Shown: one piece after another, positions 53,291-61,906 of the stretch | How positions within the stretch are numbered: position 1 is the first letter of the stretch | How the letters are laid out: every line of letters starts with the position of its first letter | Assembly (NCBI GenBank): GCA_050297015.1 | Contig: JBNKRZ010000023.1 | Location: 1 to 64,000 of the forward strand | Length of the DNA stretch: 64,000 nucleotides | From: JACKJA01 sp050297015 | GTDB lineage: Bacteria; Pseudomonadota; Alphaproteobacteria; Micavibrionales; Micavibrionaceae | Direction: 5' to 3' | Notes under the pieces: model-generated | The model's input: the letters and a program-made list of their open reading frames with translations, nothing else | Databases searched by the model: none | What the model was told of the DNA's origin: nothing | Made by a program: the position numbers and the translations under genes

Positions 53291-54623
53291 GCACGAACAA
53301 CACCGTGCAGGCGGATTGACGCTCAAGATATTGAGCGTCAATCTTATCGTCCCGGTCATTCTTATCATTGGCCTGTTTTATATGCAGGACTACCAAAGCA
53401 GCCTTGTAAAACGAGAACAGGAAACCGTGGAACTTCATGCCCGCCTGTTTGCCGCCACATTAGAAGAAAGCGCACGTACCACTCCCCTAACAAAATCTCA
53501 TGGCCAGCGCATTCTTGATGATTTGACCCGCTTGACCCCGGATCAAGCATACCTCACGCTCAACCCCACCTCAGAAACCAAATTAATTGAGGAAAAAGAA
53601 GGGACTATCAAATCCTCAGCCCCCATAAATTTTAAAGGAAAAATTCTAGGAACGGTTCATGTGACCCGCACAGAAGAGCTCATCGACGCATCAATGAACC
53701 GATTACGATTTGGTGTCATCTCTCTCTTTCTCAGCGTTCTGAGTATCACGATCCTTATTTCCGTTTATCTTTCCGGAATCATCGGCAGCCCCTTGCAAAA
53801 GCTAGCACGCGCGGCTGAGTTAATTCGCTGCGACAAGAGCCGGAGAACGGTCATCCCAGCGCTGGGGCATCGTCGTGACGAAATTGGAGCGCTGGCACTG
53901 GCCTTACAAGACATGATGGATACCCTGTGGGAACGGATGGATTCCATCGAATCTTTTGCCGCCGATGTCGCGCATGAACTTAAAAACCCCCTAACGTCTT
54001 TACGCAGTGCCGCGGAAACCTTGGCAAAAATAGAAGATAAAGATAAGCGCGCGCAACTCATGGATATTATTCAACATGATATCAGCCGTCTTGATCGCCT
54101 GATTACCGACATCTCGCAGGCTTCACGCCTTGATGCCGCCCTCGGCCGGGAGGAACTGCACCGGGTTGTTTTATGCGATTTGCTGCAACAGCTAACCGAA
54201 AACCTGCCGCACAAAAAAGATATCAAAATTCACTTATCATGTGATGAAGGTACCCCTGTTTACGTTCTCGGAAACGAAAGTCGGCTGGTACAAGTTTTTG
54301 AAAACCTGATAACCAACGCCATTTCTTTTTCCCCGCCAAACAGCACTGTCGAAATTGCAATACATCCTGAAGATAAGACAATCCGAACGACTGTCACAGA
54401 TCATGGCCCCGGCATTCCCGAATCCCGGCTGGAAAAAATTTTCGAACGTTTTTACACCGAACGGCCCGGTCACGAAGAATACGGCCGCCATTCCGGCCTT
54501 GGCCTATCCATCGCCCGGCAAATCATTAAGGCACACGGCGGAACCATTACAGCGCGAAACATGACGGACGATGGCGGTGCCATTACGGGAAGCTGTTTTA
54601 CCGTCATTTTAAACCAAAGCTAA
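53256..54623 (+). CDS. chvG: ChvG-like sensor histidine kinase
   Basis: A 455-residue kinase: membrane segments at about 22-42 and 152-173 enclose a periplasmic sensor of about 110 residues; a HAMP domain (about 174-226) leads to the HisKA domain with phospho-acceptor His240 in ADVAHELKNPLTSLRSA, then the ATPase domain with NLITNAISFSP, DHGPGIPE, and HSGLGLSIARQI. The arrangement matches ChvG/ExoS kinases. In many relatives hprK and PTS genes follow; here the next genes are unrelated, after a terminator. Confidence 0.85.
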   Translation: MASATNTKLRNKHEQHRAGGLTLKILSVNLIVPVILIIGLFYMQDYQSSLVKREQETVELHARLFAATLEESARTTPLTKSHGQRILDDLTRLTPDQAYLTLNPTSETKLIEEKEGTIKSSAPINFKGKILGTVHVTRTEELIDASMNRLRFGVISLFLSVLSITILISVYLSGIIGSPLQKLARAAELIRCDKSRRTVIPALGHRRDEIGALALALQDMMDTLWERMDSIESFAADVAHELKNPLTSLRSAAETLAKIEDKDKRAQLMDIIQHDISRLDRLITDISQASRLDAALGREELHRVVLCDLLQQLTENLPHKKDIKIHLSCDEGTPVYVLGNESRLVQVFENLITNAISFSPPNSTVEIAIHPEDKTIRTTVTDHGPGIPESRLEKIFERFYTERPGHEEYGRHSGLGLSIARQIIKAHGGTITARNMTDDGGAITGSCFTVILNQS

Positions 54624-54636
54624 CTCTGCCCGAAAA

Positions 54637-54662
54637 AACTCCGGCTTTCACCGGAGCTTTTA
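54637..54662 (+). terminator. Terminator after chvG
   Basis: CTCCGG (54639-54644) and CCGGAG (54651-54656) make a GC-rich stem with loop CTTTCA, followed by CTTTTAA. Flanking A and T bases extend the stem by two or three weak pairs. It lies 14 bases after the chvG stop. Confidence 0.75.
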
Positions 54663-54710
54663 AGGATATCCATTCAAGTATGTGTATTGGATAAATGGAA
54701 TTCTTGTGCA

Positions 54711-54845
54711 TTACCGTCCAGGATTCGGCGCTTGCGGCCCCGCCTGATCTGCCGTCAGGCTCAAAGCCGGAGGAGCCGCAGAACAAATCCGGCAAAGGGC
54801 TGTTGCGACATCTTTGATATTGGGTGTTTCGTTATTATCACTCAC
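54711..54845 (-). CDS. Possible 44-residue small protein
   Basis: A GTG at 54845 overlaps the stop of the upstream gene by eight bases (GTGAGTGA), with GAGGA at suitable distance. The frame encodes MSDNNETPNIKDVATALC and continues to a TAA at 54711. The peptide has two cysteines in LCRIC followed by a Pro/Ala-rich tail. It has no recognised family. The coupling with the upstream gene is its main support. No other explanation for this stretch was found. Confidence 0.4.
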   Translation of the reverse strand: MSDNNETPNIKDVATALCRICSAAPPALSLTADQAGPQAPNPGR

Positions 54846-55221
54846 GATCAAAATCCTCCTCTATGGTCAGCAGGGCATTTTCCTTTGAAACCCCTTTGCC
54901 TTCCCAACTGTAAAATACGATTTTCGTCCGCTCTTCCCCGTCGCTACGCGGTGTCGGGTGATAGAGCATACGGGTTCCCGTCTCTTCACCAAGCTCAATC
55001 AGATCGTCCCTACCGTTTAAAAGCGTCACCAGATTCATGACTTTTTTCTCGGACAGAGCCGGGTTTTCTTCCCGATCCAAAACTGTGTAATCCCCCACCG
55101 GCACATACGCCCCCGTCGCCTCATTTTGTTTGAGAAGCAAATACGACGCCTCATGCAATGGATTGCGCCGGTACGTGTAGGCTTGCTTAGCGGTAATCGT
55201 ATTAAAATCATTTAAGGTCAC
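54838..55221 (-). CDS. Hypothetical protein (127 residues)
   Basis: An acidic soluble protein with no recognised domain. It shows mixed alpha/beta composition (ASYLLLKQNEATGAYVPVGD, then VMNLVTLLNGRDDLIELGEE) and an acidic end (IEEDFDRE). GTG is the start, with AGAGGAA upstream. It is divergent from ahcY, with 91 bases between start codons, and is followed by a small overlapping frame. Confidence 0.65.
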   Translation of the reverse strand: MTLNDFNTITAKQAYTYRRNPLHEASYLLLKQNEATGAYVPVGDYTVLDREENPALSEKKVMNLVTLLNGRDDLIELGEETGTRMLYHPTPRSDGEERTKIVFYSWEGKGVSKENALLTIEEDFDRE

Positions 55222-55312
55222 GGGTAATAATTCCTCTTGTTTTGAAACCTGTTTGCCTTATTCTTGACAGAAATTTGTTAAGAACCACTTAAGAAAGAGG
55301 GATACCCTGATT

Positions 55313-56629
55313 ATGACTGCGCAAGCTCAAGCCACCGATTTTACTGACTATCAAGTCAAAGACATTTCACTGGCTGATTACGGCCGTAAAGAGATCACTA
55401 TTGCCGAGACCGAAATGCCGGGACTGATGGCCCTGCGCAAAGAATTTTCTGCCGAACAGCCCCTGAAGGGCGCACGCATTGCGGGCTGTCTTCACATGAC
55501 AATCCAAACCGCTGTGTTAATGGAAACGCTGGTAGCTCTGGGCGCAGAAATCCGTTGGAGCTCCTGTAACATCTTCTCAACGCAAGATCACGCCGCCGCC
55601 GCTATGGCCGCGGCAGGCATTCCTGTTTTTGCCTGGAAAGGCATGAATGACGACGAATTCTGGAAAGCCATCAAAGACACAATCGAGGGGCCGGACGGCT
55701 GGCGTCCAAACATGATCCTCGACGATGGCGGCGACCTGACCGCGATGATGCATAACGATTATGCCGACTTGCTCAAAGAAGAAGTGCGCGGCATTTCCGA
55801 GGAAACCACTACAGGCGTCCACCGCCTGTACGAAATGGCCAAAAAAGGCACGCTGGCCGTTCCGGCGATTAACGTCAATGATTCAGTGACCAAATCGAAA
55901 TTCGACAACAAATATGGCTGCCGCGAGAGCCTCGTTGACGGCATTCGCCGCGCAACCGACGTTATGATAGCCGGTAAAATCGCTGTGGTTGCCGGATATG
56001 GTGATGTAGGGAAAGGCTCCGCCGAATCACTAAAATCACAAGGCGCCCGCGTTTTAGTAACGGAAATCGACCCGATCTGTGCTCTGCAAGCTTGCATGGA
56101 GGGCTATGAAGTCGTCACGATGGAAGAGGCCGTACCGCAAGGTGACATCTTCGTGACCACCACAGGTAATATGGACATTATCACTATCGACCATATGCGG
56201 GACATGAAAGACCGTGCAATTGTCTGCAATATCGGCCACTTCGATAACGAAATTCAGGTCGAACCGCTGCGCAACATGAAATGGCATAATGTGAAGCCGC
56301 AGGTTGATGAAATCGAATTCCCCGATGGAAAACGGATTATCCTGTTGGCTGAAGGCCGCCTTGTGAATCTGGGCTGTGCCACCGGGCACCCGTCTTTCGT
56401 GATGAGCGCTTCGTTCACTAACCAAACCCTGGCCCAGATTGAGTTGTGGAACAACGCCGAAAACTACGAAAACGAAGTCTACATTCTACCCAAACACCTC
56501 GATGAAAAGGTTGCGGCTCTGCACCTTGGTAAGCTCGGCGCGAAGCTGACGACGCTTTCACCTGAACAAGCCGAATATATCGGTGTCGACGTTGACGGCC
56601 CGTTCAAACCGGATCATTACCGCTATTAA
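55313..56629 (+). CDS. ahcY: S-adenosylhomocysteine hydrolase
   Basis: AhcY splits S-adenosylhomocysteine into adenosine and homocysteine, keeping methylation running. The 438-residue protein has the substrate domain (GCLHMTIQTAVLMETL, SSCNIFSTQDHAAAA), the NAD-binding Rossmann segment VVAGYGDVGKGSAESL, and the C-terminal KPDHYRY, all strongly conserved. GAGG precedes the ATG. A TTGACA box (55264-55269) lies upstream but its -10 partner is weak. No SAH riboswitch was recognised in the 91-base gap. Confidence 0.97.
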   Translation: MTAQAQATDFTDYQVKDISLADYGRKEITIAETEMPGLMALRKEFSAEQPLKGARIAGCLHMTIQTAVLMETLVALGAEIRWSSCNIFSTQDHAAAAMAAAGIPVFAWKGMNDDEFWKAIKDTIEGPDGWRPNMILDDGGDLTAMMHNDYADLLKEEVRGISEETTTGVHRLYEMAKKGTLAVPAINVNDSVTKSKFDNKYGCRESLVDGIRRATDVMIAGKIAVVAGYGDVGKGSAESLKSQGARVLVTEIDPICALQACMEGYEVVTMEEAVPQGDIFVTTTGNMDIITIDHMRDMKDRAIVCNIGHFDNEIQVEPLRNMKWHNVKPQVDEIEFPDGKRIILLAEGRLVNLGCATGHPSFVMSASFTNQTLAQIELWNNAENYENEVYILPKHLDEKVAALHLGKLGAKLTTLSPEQAEYIGVDVDGPFKPDHYRY

Positions 56630-56658
56630 CAAGCATCATCGCATTACATATTTTTTAC

Positions 56659-56690
56659 AAAGTGCTCGGCTTTTTGGCCGGGCACTTTTT
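56659..56690 (+). terminator. Terminator after ahcY
   Basis: AAAGTGCTCGGC (56659-56670) pairs with GCCGGGCACTTT (56677-56688) with one T-G pair and a six-base loop, followed by a short T run. It separates ahcY from the kinase gene. Confidence 0.85.
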
Positions 56691-56721
56691 CTTGTTCTGG
56701 TTCGAAGAGTAGCTTACACTC

Positions 56722-59088
56722 TTGGACGTGACACAGAATCCAAAAAACAAATCAGGATTTTTTACGCGCCTAACAAACCTTTTAGGCGGCGGAGCGTTAC
56801 GCGCCGAGAAAGCGCAGTGGGAGGCCTTCGCCAATGCATTTCCCGGTGAATATTGCGGATTTACAAAGGATAATAATCTCGTCATAAGCTCCGGAATTTG
56901 CGCCCTTTTAAATATTGATACCATCCACAGCATACAAGATATTCAAAGCGCACTAAGTCCTGCAAGTGCGGCAATATTAGAAAACGCTTTTATCTCCTTA
57001 CAAAATAAAGGAGCATCTTTTTCGATCACAGCAACCAGCGCTAATTCCAAAAAAACTTTCAAACTTTGCGGAACATCCGGAAAAGATTCTAAGGGAAATA
57101 CAAGCATTAACCTCATATGGATTGAAGACATAACAGCGCAGCAAAAAGTGCAGCAAGAAACTGAAAATAAAAACAAAAACACCCGCATCGAACAAGAACG
57201 TCTACAAAACATTCTGGATACGGCACCTATTCCTTTATGGATACGTAATGAAAGTCTGGAAATAGTTTGGTGTAACCGTGCCTATGCACAAGCCTTGGAA
57301 ACCTCACCGGCCAACATCATGGCCGAACATAAGGAGTGGCCTTTCAAATCGGAAAAGAAGGGGAAAACCCGCTCCCCCGGAAAAACACTTGCACAAAAAG
57401 CCCTGGACAGCCAGCACCCCTCCCATGCCCCACTACACGTTATTTTGTCCGGAAAGCGCCGCTTGATGGACATCATTGAAACACCATTGCCCCCACAGAA
57501 AACCACAACGTTGGGGGCGGCCCGCGATACGACACGCGAAGAAGAACTGGAAAAAGAGCATCTTCGCGATACCGCCGCAAACAAAGAACTTCTGGAACAA
57601 CTGGGCACAGCCATCGGCATTTATAACAGCGACCAACAACTGGAATTTTATAATTCGGCGTTTTCGCATCTGTGGAGTATGGAAGACAGCTATCTCAACA
57701 CCCGGCCACGGCTGGGTGACCTCATGGAAAAACTCAGGGAAAACCGCCGTCTTCCTGAACAGGCCGATTTCCGGGCTTTTAAACAGGAATGGCTGGATAT
57801 GTTCACCCGGCTGATCGACCCTTATGATGACATGCTTTACCTGCCCGACGGTACAGCGCTACGGATCTTGGTTATTCCGCATCCGATGGGTGGCCTTATG
57901 ATGACCTTCGAGGATGTGACCAGCAATCTCGAACTCGAATCATCTTACAATATTTTAATCGCCGTTCAGCGCGAAACGCTGGATAACCTTGCTGAGGGGG
58001 TTTCCGTTTACGGCGGCGACGGACGCCTAAAACTTTGCAACCCTTCCTTTGCCCGGTTATGGCATCTACACCCGGAAGATCTGGAAGGCGAGCCCCATGT
58101 GACACGCCTCGTTGAAAAAATGAAGTCGAACATCACAGCCGACGATTGGGAAAAAACACGTGACAGCCTGTTAAAACAAGCGTTGGACCGCAAAAGCCGC
58201 GAAGGACATCTGGTTTGCAAAAAAAATCGTCTGATCGAATTTGCCACTGTGCCGTTACCTGATGGCGGAATGTTGGTCACCCATATTGATGTCACAGATA
58301 CCGTTCGCGTTGAAAAAGCCTTGCGCGAAAAAAATGCTGCACTGGAAGCTGCGGAACAACTCAAAACAGATTTCCTCGCCAACGTTTCATATCAACTGCG
58401 CACACCGCTGAGCACGATCATGGGCTTTACCGAAATTTTGGACAATGAGTATTTCGGCCCTCTTAACGAAAAGCAAAAAGAATATACCGCAGGAATGCAG
58501 CAAGCCGGAAACCAGCTCTTAAATCTTATCAACGATATTCTTGACCTTTCAACGATTGAAGCCGGTTATATGACGTTGGAACCGGAAGAAATAAGCGTGC
58601 ATGAATTGCTGCATAGCCTCTACGATCTGATGCTTGATTGGGCCCGTACGGAAAAAATTGAAATCAAACTATCCTGCGCGAAAAATATCGGGAAAGCCTC
58701 CCTTGACCCAAGGCGGGTCAAACAAGTTCTTTTGAACCTTATCCGCAACGCTATTGCTTTCACACCCTCAGGCGGAACCATCACGATTTCCGCAAAAAAA
58801 GACAAAGAAAACAATAAGTTGATTTTATCCGTCAGCGACACAGGCGAGGGAATTGCCAAGGAAGATCAAGACCGGATATTCAAACCGTTCGAACGGGTGC
58901 AAAAAACTTCACAAGCAGATAGCGTACAACCCCCTTCCGGCGCAGGCTTAGGTCTAACACTGGTAAAAAACATTGTCGAACTACACGGTGGCACAATCAA
59001 AATGACCAGCCGCGAGACTCAAGGCACGACCGTGACAATGAATTTCCCGCTGGAGTCTCTAAAAACAAACAAAGCTAATGCGGTCTGA
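56722..59088 (+). CDS. divL: DivL-like PAS kinase with Tyr in place of the phospho-acceptor His
   Basis: A 788-residue cytosolic sensor kinase-type protein. PAS-like regions cover about 60-140, 165-280, 290-400 and 410-535, followed by a HisKA-like dimerisation helix and a GHKL ATPase domain (NLIRNAIAFTP, SDTGEGIAKED, GAGLGLTLVKNI). The H-box reads FLANVSYQLRTPL: Tyr557 replaces the His and Gln the Glu of the usual SHELRTPL. The same His-to-Tyr change defines Caulobacter DivL, a cell-fate regulator of CckA/CtrA, and the size and context (ahcY, tsaE) also fit. The N-terminal membrane anchor of Caulobacter DivL is not seen. Starts TTG (56722) and GTG (56728) are both possible. Confidence 0.8.
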   Translation: MDVTQNPKNKSGFFTRLTNLLGGGALRAEKAQWEAFANAFPGEYCGFTKDNNLVISSGICALLNIDTIHSIQDIQSALSPASAAILENAFISLQNKGASFSITATSANSKKTFKLCGTSGKDSKGNTSINLIWIEDITAQQKVQQETENKNKNTRIEQERLQNILDTAPIPLWIRNESLEIVWCNRAYAQALETSPANIMAEHKEWPFKSEKKGKTRSPGKTLAQKALDSQHPSHAPLHVILSGKRRLMDIIETPLPPQKTTTLGAARDTTREEELEKEHLRDTAANKELLEQLGTAIGIYNSDQQLEFYNSAFSHLWSMEDSYLNTRPRLGDLMEKLRENRRLPEQADFRAFKQEWLDMFTRLIDPYDDMLYLPDGTALRILVIPHPMGGLMMTFEDVTSNLELESSYNILIAVQRETLDNLAEGVSVYGGDGRLKLCNPSFARLWHLHPEDLEGEPHVTRLVEKMKSNITADDWEKTRDSLLKQALDRKSREGHLVCKKNRLIEFATVPLPDGGMLVTHIDVTDTVRVEKALREKNAALEAAEQLKTDFLANVSYQLRTPLSTIMGFTEILDNEYFGPLNEKQKEYTAGMQQAGNQLLNLINDILDLSTIEAGYMTLEPEEISVHELLHSLYDLMLDWARTEKIEIKLSCAKNIGKASLDPRRVKQVLLNLIRNAIAFTPSGGTITISAKKDKENNKLILSVSDTGEGIAKEDQDRIFKPFERVQKTSQADSVQPPSGAGLGLTLVKNIVELHGGTIKMTSRETQGTTVTMNFPLESLKTNKANAV

Positions 59089-59118
59089 TTTTCTCAAAGA
59101 TTCACAATAAGGGTAAAA

Positions 59119-60003
59119 ATGATCGACGTGGCCATTCTGACATATGAAAAGCTTTTAACGCCGGACCCTCAAAGCTTCCATACTTCCTACGCTCCTCGTG
59201 AGGAAAGTCTGCTACTCGATTATTTCCAAAAAGAAGGGATCAAAGCCAAACGGATTAGTTGGTCCGATGACACTGTTAACTGGTCCGACATCGGTTGTGC
59301 TGTTTTTCGGAGCACATGGAATTATCAACACAAGCTCCCCCAGTTTAAAAACTGGCTTGAATACGCCAAAACGAAAACGCGTCTTGTGAATTCCTATGAC
59401 ACCATTAAATGGAATCTGGATAAGCATTACCTGTTAGAATTGGAAAAAGCCGGCATCAAAATTATTCCGACTCTTTTCATAGAAGCGCACTCACAATCAA
59501 ATCTCGAACGGTTTTTCACCCACTTCGAAAATGAAGAGCTTGTGATTAAACCTGTGGTTTCCGCAGGAGGCATAGACACATACCGGGTATCCCGAAAAGG
59601 CGCTGTTGAATTTGAACATAAATTTCAGGAATTGCTGTCAACCAAGGCTATGATAATTCAGCCTTTTGAGAAATCTATACAAACTCAAGGCGAATTATCC
59701 TTTGTAATCATCGACGGTCGATTCACCCACGCCGTTCAAAAAACAGCGAAAACCGGAGAATTTAGGATACAGGATGAGTATGGCGGTCAAGTTGTCCCTT
59801 ATACCGCCAACGCTGTAGAAAAAGCTTTCGCGGAAAAAATCATGAAAGCCTACCCGGAGCCTGTGCATTACGCACGCGTTGATGCCGTATATGACAATCA
59901 AAATAAACTCGCGGTCATGGAAGTCGAGTTATTTGAACCGGAGTTATTTTTCAGATTTAACCCACCAGCGGCAGACAAGCTCGCGCAAGCCATTATATCG
60001 TAA
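59119..60003 (+). CDS. ATP-grasp family protein of unknown substrate
   Basis: A 294-residue protein with an ATP-grasp fold: a substrate-binding N-terminal domain (FRSTWNYQHKLPQFKNWLE, then NLDKHYLLELEKAGIK), ATP-lysine segment ELVIKPVVSAGGIDTYRV and the metal-binding end HYARVDAVY, then VMEVELFEPELFF. It resembles glutathione-synthetase-like enzymes that join a carboxylate to an amine or thiol (relatives include cycloserine-pathway DcsG). The substrate cannot be told from sequence. It stands 31 bases after the divL-like gene, on the same strand. Confidence 0.75.
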   Translation: MIDVAILTYEKLLTPDPQSFHTSYAPREESLLLDYFQKEGIKAKRISWSDDTVNWSDIGCAVFRSTWNYQHKLPQFKNWLEYAKTKTRLVNSYDTIKWNLDKHYLLELEKAGIKIIPTLFIEAHSQSNLERFFTHFENEELVIKPVVSAGGIDTYRVSRKGAVEFEHKFQELLSTKAMIIQPFEKSIQTQGELSFVIIDGRFTHAVQKTAKTGEFRIQDEYGGQVVPYTANAVEKAFAEKIMKAYPEPVHYARVDAVYDNQNKLAVMEVELFEPELFFRFNPPAADKLAQAIIS

Positions 60004-60010
60004 GAGAGAA

Positions 60011-60427
60011 TTACGGCGTGACCGTTCCCGGCAAGCAGTCCGCCCAACTTTCCGTACCGCCACCGGGTTTTATTTTCCCATGAATAACGATGTCGCCACC
60101 CAAACCCGTTTTGCACGAAAAGACCGGGATTAACGTCCTGATAACAAAATCAACCGTCCGCCCTTCATAAAAAGGCCCGCTCGCACAAAATTCATTAAAC
60201 GTATCGGGCTTGAGACGAAAATGTGATTCGTGACGAGTCATTATGCCGTCCGGCCTTGGGAAATAGTCGGTCCTCACAGAACCAAAAACCGTGTAAGGTG
60301 CCTCATTCACAATTCGCGCGCATAAAGGCTGTTCCGTGATTTCACCCATTTCACGCTTACCATCCTGGGCCCATACCGGAGAGGCAGAGAGACAAAGCAA
60401 CAAACTTAAAAGAGCAATTCGTTTCAT
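60011..60427 (-). CDS. Secreted hypothetical protein
   Basis: A 138-residue protein with a signal peptide (MKRIALLSLLLCLSASPVWA, cleavage before QDG). The mature part has four cysteines (LCARI, EFCASG, FSCKTG, ADCLPG), probably two disulphides, and is otherwise of mixed composition. No family is recognised. It lies 20 bases downstream of the ferredoxin reductase gene on the same strand and converges with the ATP-grasp gene, stops seven bases apart. A longer frame upstream would overlap the reductase. Confidence 0.7.
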   Translation of the reverse strand: MKRIALLSLLLCLSASPVWAQDGKREMGEITEQPLCARIVNEAPYTVFGSVRTDYFPRPDGIMTRHESHFRLKPDTFNEFCASGPFYEGRTVDFVIRTLIPVFSCKTGLGGDIVIHGKIKPGGGTESWADCLPGTVTP

Positions 60428-60446
60428 AACTTCATTATACAGGATT

Positions 60447-61472
60447 TCATTCATCCTTGGCCAGACCGGGCACACCATGCGTTGTCGAGTATTCGAAGTG
60501 TAGCGCCTGATCCGGGTACAAATAATGATAGACCGCATGAGCAGCCTGCGCACTTTCCGCAAAACCGGTCAGGATTAACTTCAATTTGTCTTTATAGGCA
60601 ACAATGTCACCAATAGCATAAATTCCGGTCCGGCTGGTCGCACATGTCCCCGGATCAACGATGATATGATGACCATCCAAATCAAGTTTCCATTCCTCCA
60701 AAGGTCCCAAATGCGCCGCCAAGCCATAAAAAGGAAGTAAAACATCCGCATCGAGAAGACGTACATCCCCCTCCAGCGATTCAATACGCACACGGTGGAG
60801 CTGACCGTCTTTTCCCTCCAGCGCCTGAAGCTGATAAGGTACAGCGAAATCTATCTTTCCCTCCTCAGCCAAAGCATGAACCTTAGAAACATTATCCGCC
60901 GCCGCGCGGAATTTATCCCGGCGGTGAACGAGAGTAACGCTCTCCGCAATGCCTTGCAAAGAAAGCGCCCAGTCGATTGCACTATCACCACCGCCGGCAA
61001 TCACCACACGCTTACCGGCTAAATCTTTTTTCCGGCGCACCATATAGAATACGGATGTGCCTTCGTAATCTTCTAGCCCTTCCAGCGGCGGACGATTCGG
61101 ACCAAATGCCCCGGCACCGCCCGCAATAATGACAGCGCCGGCCTCGATACATACACCTCTAGATGTCTTCAATAGATACTTTGTTTCTATTTGTTTCAAA
61201 GAAACCGCCTGTTGACCGAGATGATAGACCGGGTCAAATGGCGCAGCTTGTTTTTCCAGCTGAGCAATCAGATCACCGGCATCAATTTGCGGATAACCGG
61301 GAATGTCGTAAATCGGCTTTTCCGGGTAAAGCGCCGTGCATTGACCGCCGATTTCATCCAGCGCATCAATCACATGACAGCGCAGCCCCAGCATTCCACA
61401 TTCAAACACGGCAAACAAACCCACAGGTCCGGCCCCGATAATCACCACATCTGTCTTGTAAATTTCGTCCAT
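60447..61472 (-). CDS. Ferredoxin-NADP+ reductase, thioredoxin-reductase-like type
   Basis: A 341-residue flavoprotein that exchanges electrons between NADPH and ferredoxin or flavodoxin. It has the FAD site VVIIGAGPVGLFAVFE, the GGQC motif with TALYPEKPIYDIPG, the NADPH site VVIAGGGDSAIDWA, and the second FAD segment TGIYAIGDIV. The redox CxxC of true thioredoxin reductase is absent, which distinguishes this family. A C-terminal extension (about 310-341) is typical. It is divergent from tsaE with 17 bases between start codons. Confidence 0.92.
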   Translation of the reverse strand: MDEIYKTDVVIIGAGPVGLFAVFECGMLGLRCHVIDALDEIGGQCTALYPEKPIYDIPGYPQIDAGDLIAQLEKQAAPFDPVYHLGQQAVSLKQIETKYLLKTSRGVCIEAGAVIIAGGAGAFGPNRPPLEGLEDYEGTSVFYMVRRKKDLAGKRVVIAGGGDSAIDWALSLQGIAESVTLVHRRDKFRAAADNVSKVHALAEEGKIDFAVPYQLQALEGKDGQLHRVRIESLEGDVRLLDADVLLPFYGLAAHLGPLEEWKLDLDGHHIIVDPGTCATSRTGIYAIGDIVAYKDKLKLILTGFAESAQAAHAVYHYLYPDQALHFEYSTTHGVPGLAKDE

Positions 61473-61489
61473 GATGTATTTATTAAGCT

Positions 61490-61906
61490 ATGGAATTCAT
61501 ATCGGAAAGTGAAAAAAACACGCAAGACTTTGCAACCCGGCTGGCAAAGGATGTAAAGCCGGGCGCTGTGCTGTGTTTGCACGGTGATTTAGGCACCGGA
61601 AAAAGCGTACTATGCCGTGCTTTGATTCGCGCGTTAAGTAATGATCCGGCACTTGATGTGCCAAGCCCGACTTTTACGCTGGTACAAACGTACGATACAC
61701 CCGCGGGAATCATTTATCATTTTGATCTCTACCGCCTCGAAGACCCGGAAGAAATCTGGGAGCTGGGATGGGAGGAGGCGCTAGCCGACGGGATTACCCT
61801 GATTGAATGGCCGGAAAAGGCCGGGCCTTACATACCGGAAAAGGCCGCAATGATTACTCTGACGCAGCTATCGGAAACCCGGCGAAAGATTACGATCAAT
61901 GAATAG
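61490..61906 (+). CDS. tsaE: tRNA threonylcarbamoyladenosine biosynthesis ATPase TsaE
   Basis: TsaE is the ATPase that supports TsaB/TsaD in making t6A37 in ANN-decoding tRNAs. The 138-residue protein has Walker A GDLGTGKS (residues 32-39), the SPTFTLVQTY segment, and FDLYRLEDPEE, LIEWPEKA. It overlaps murU by eight bases. Confidence 0.95.
   Translation: MEFISESEKNTQDFATRLAKDVKPGAVLCLHGDLGTGKSVLCRALIRALSNDPALDVPSPTFTLVQTYDTPAGIIYHFDLYRLEDPEEIWELGWEEALADGITLIEWPEKAGPYIPEKAAMITLTQLSETRRKITINE

Noticed and set aside
55222..55312. SAH riboswitch upstream of ahcY
   Set aside because: The gap is only 91 bases and I could not find the conserved SAH core; it looks like an ordinary promoter region.
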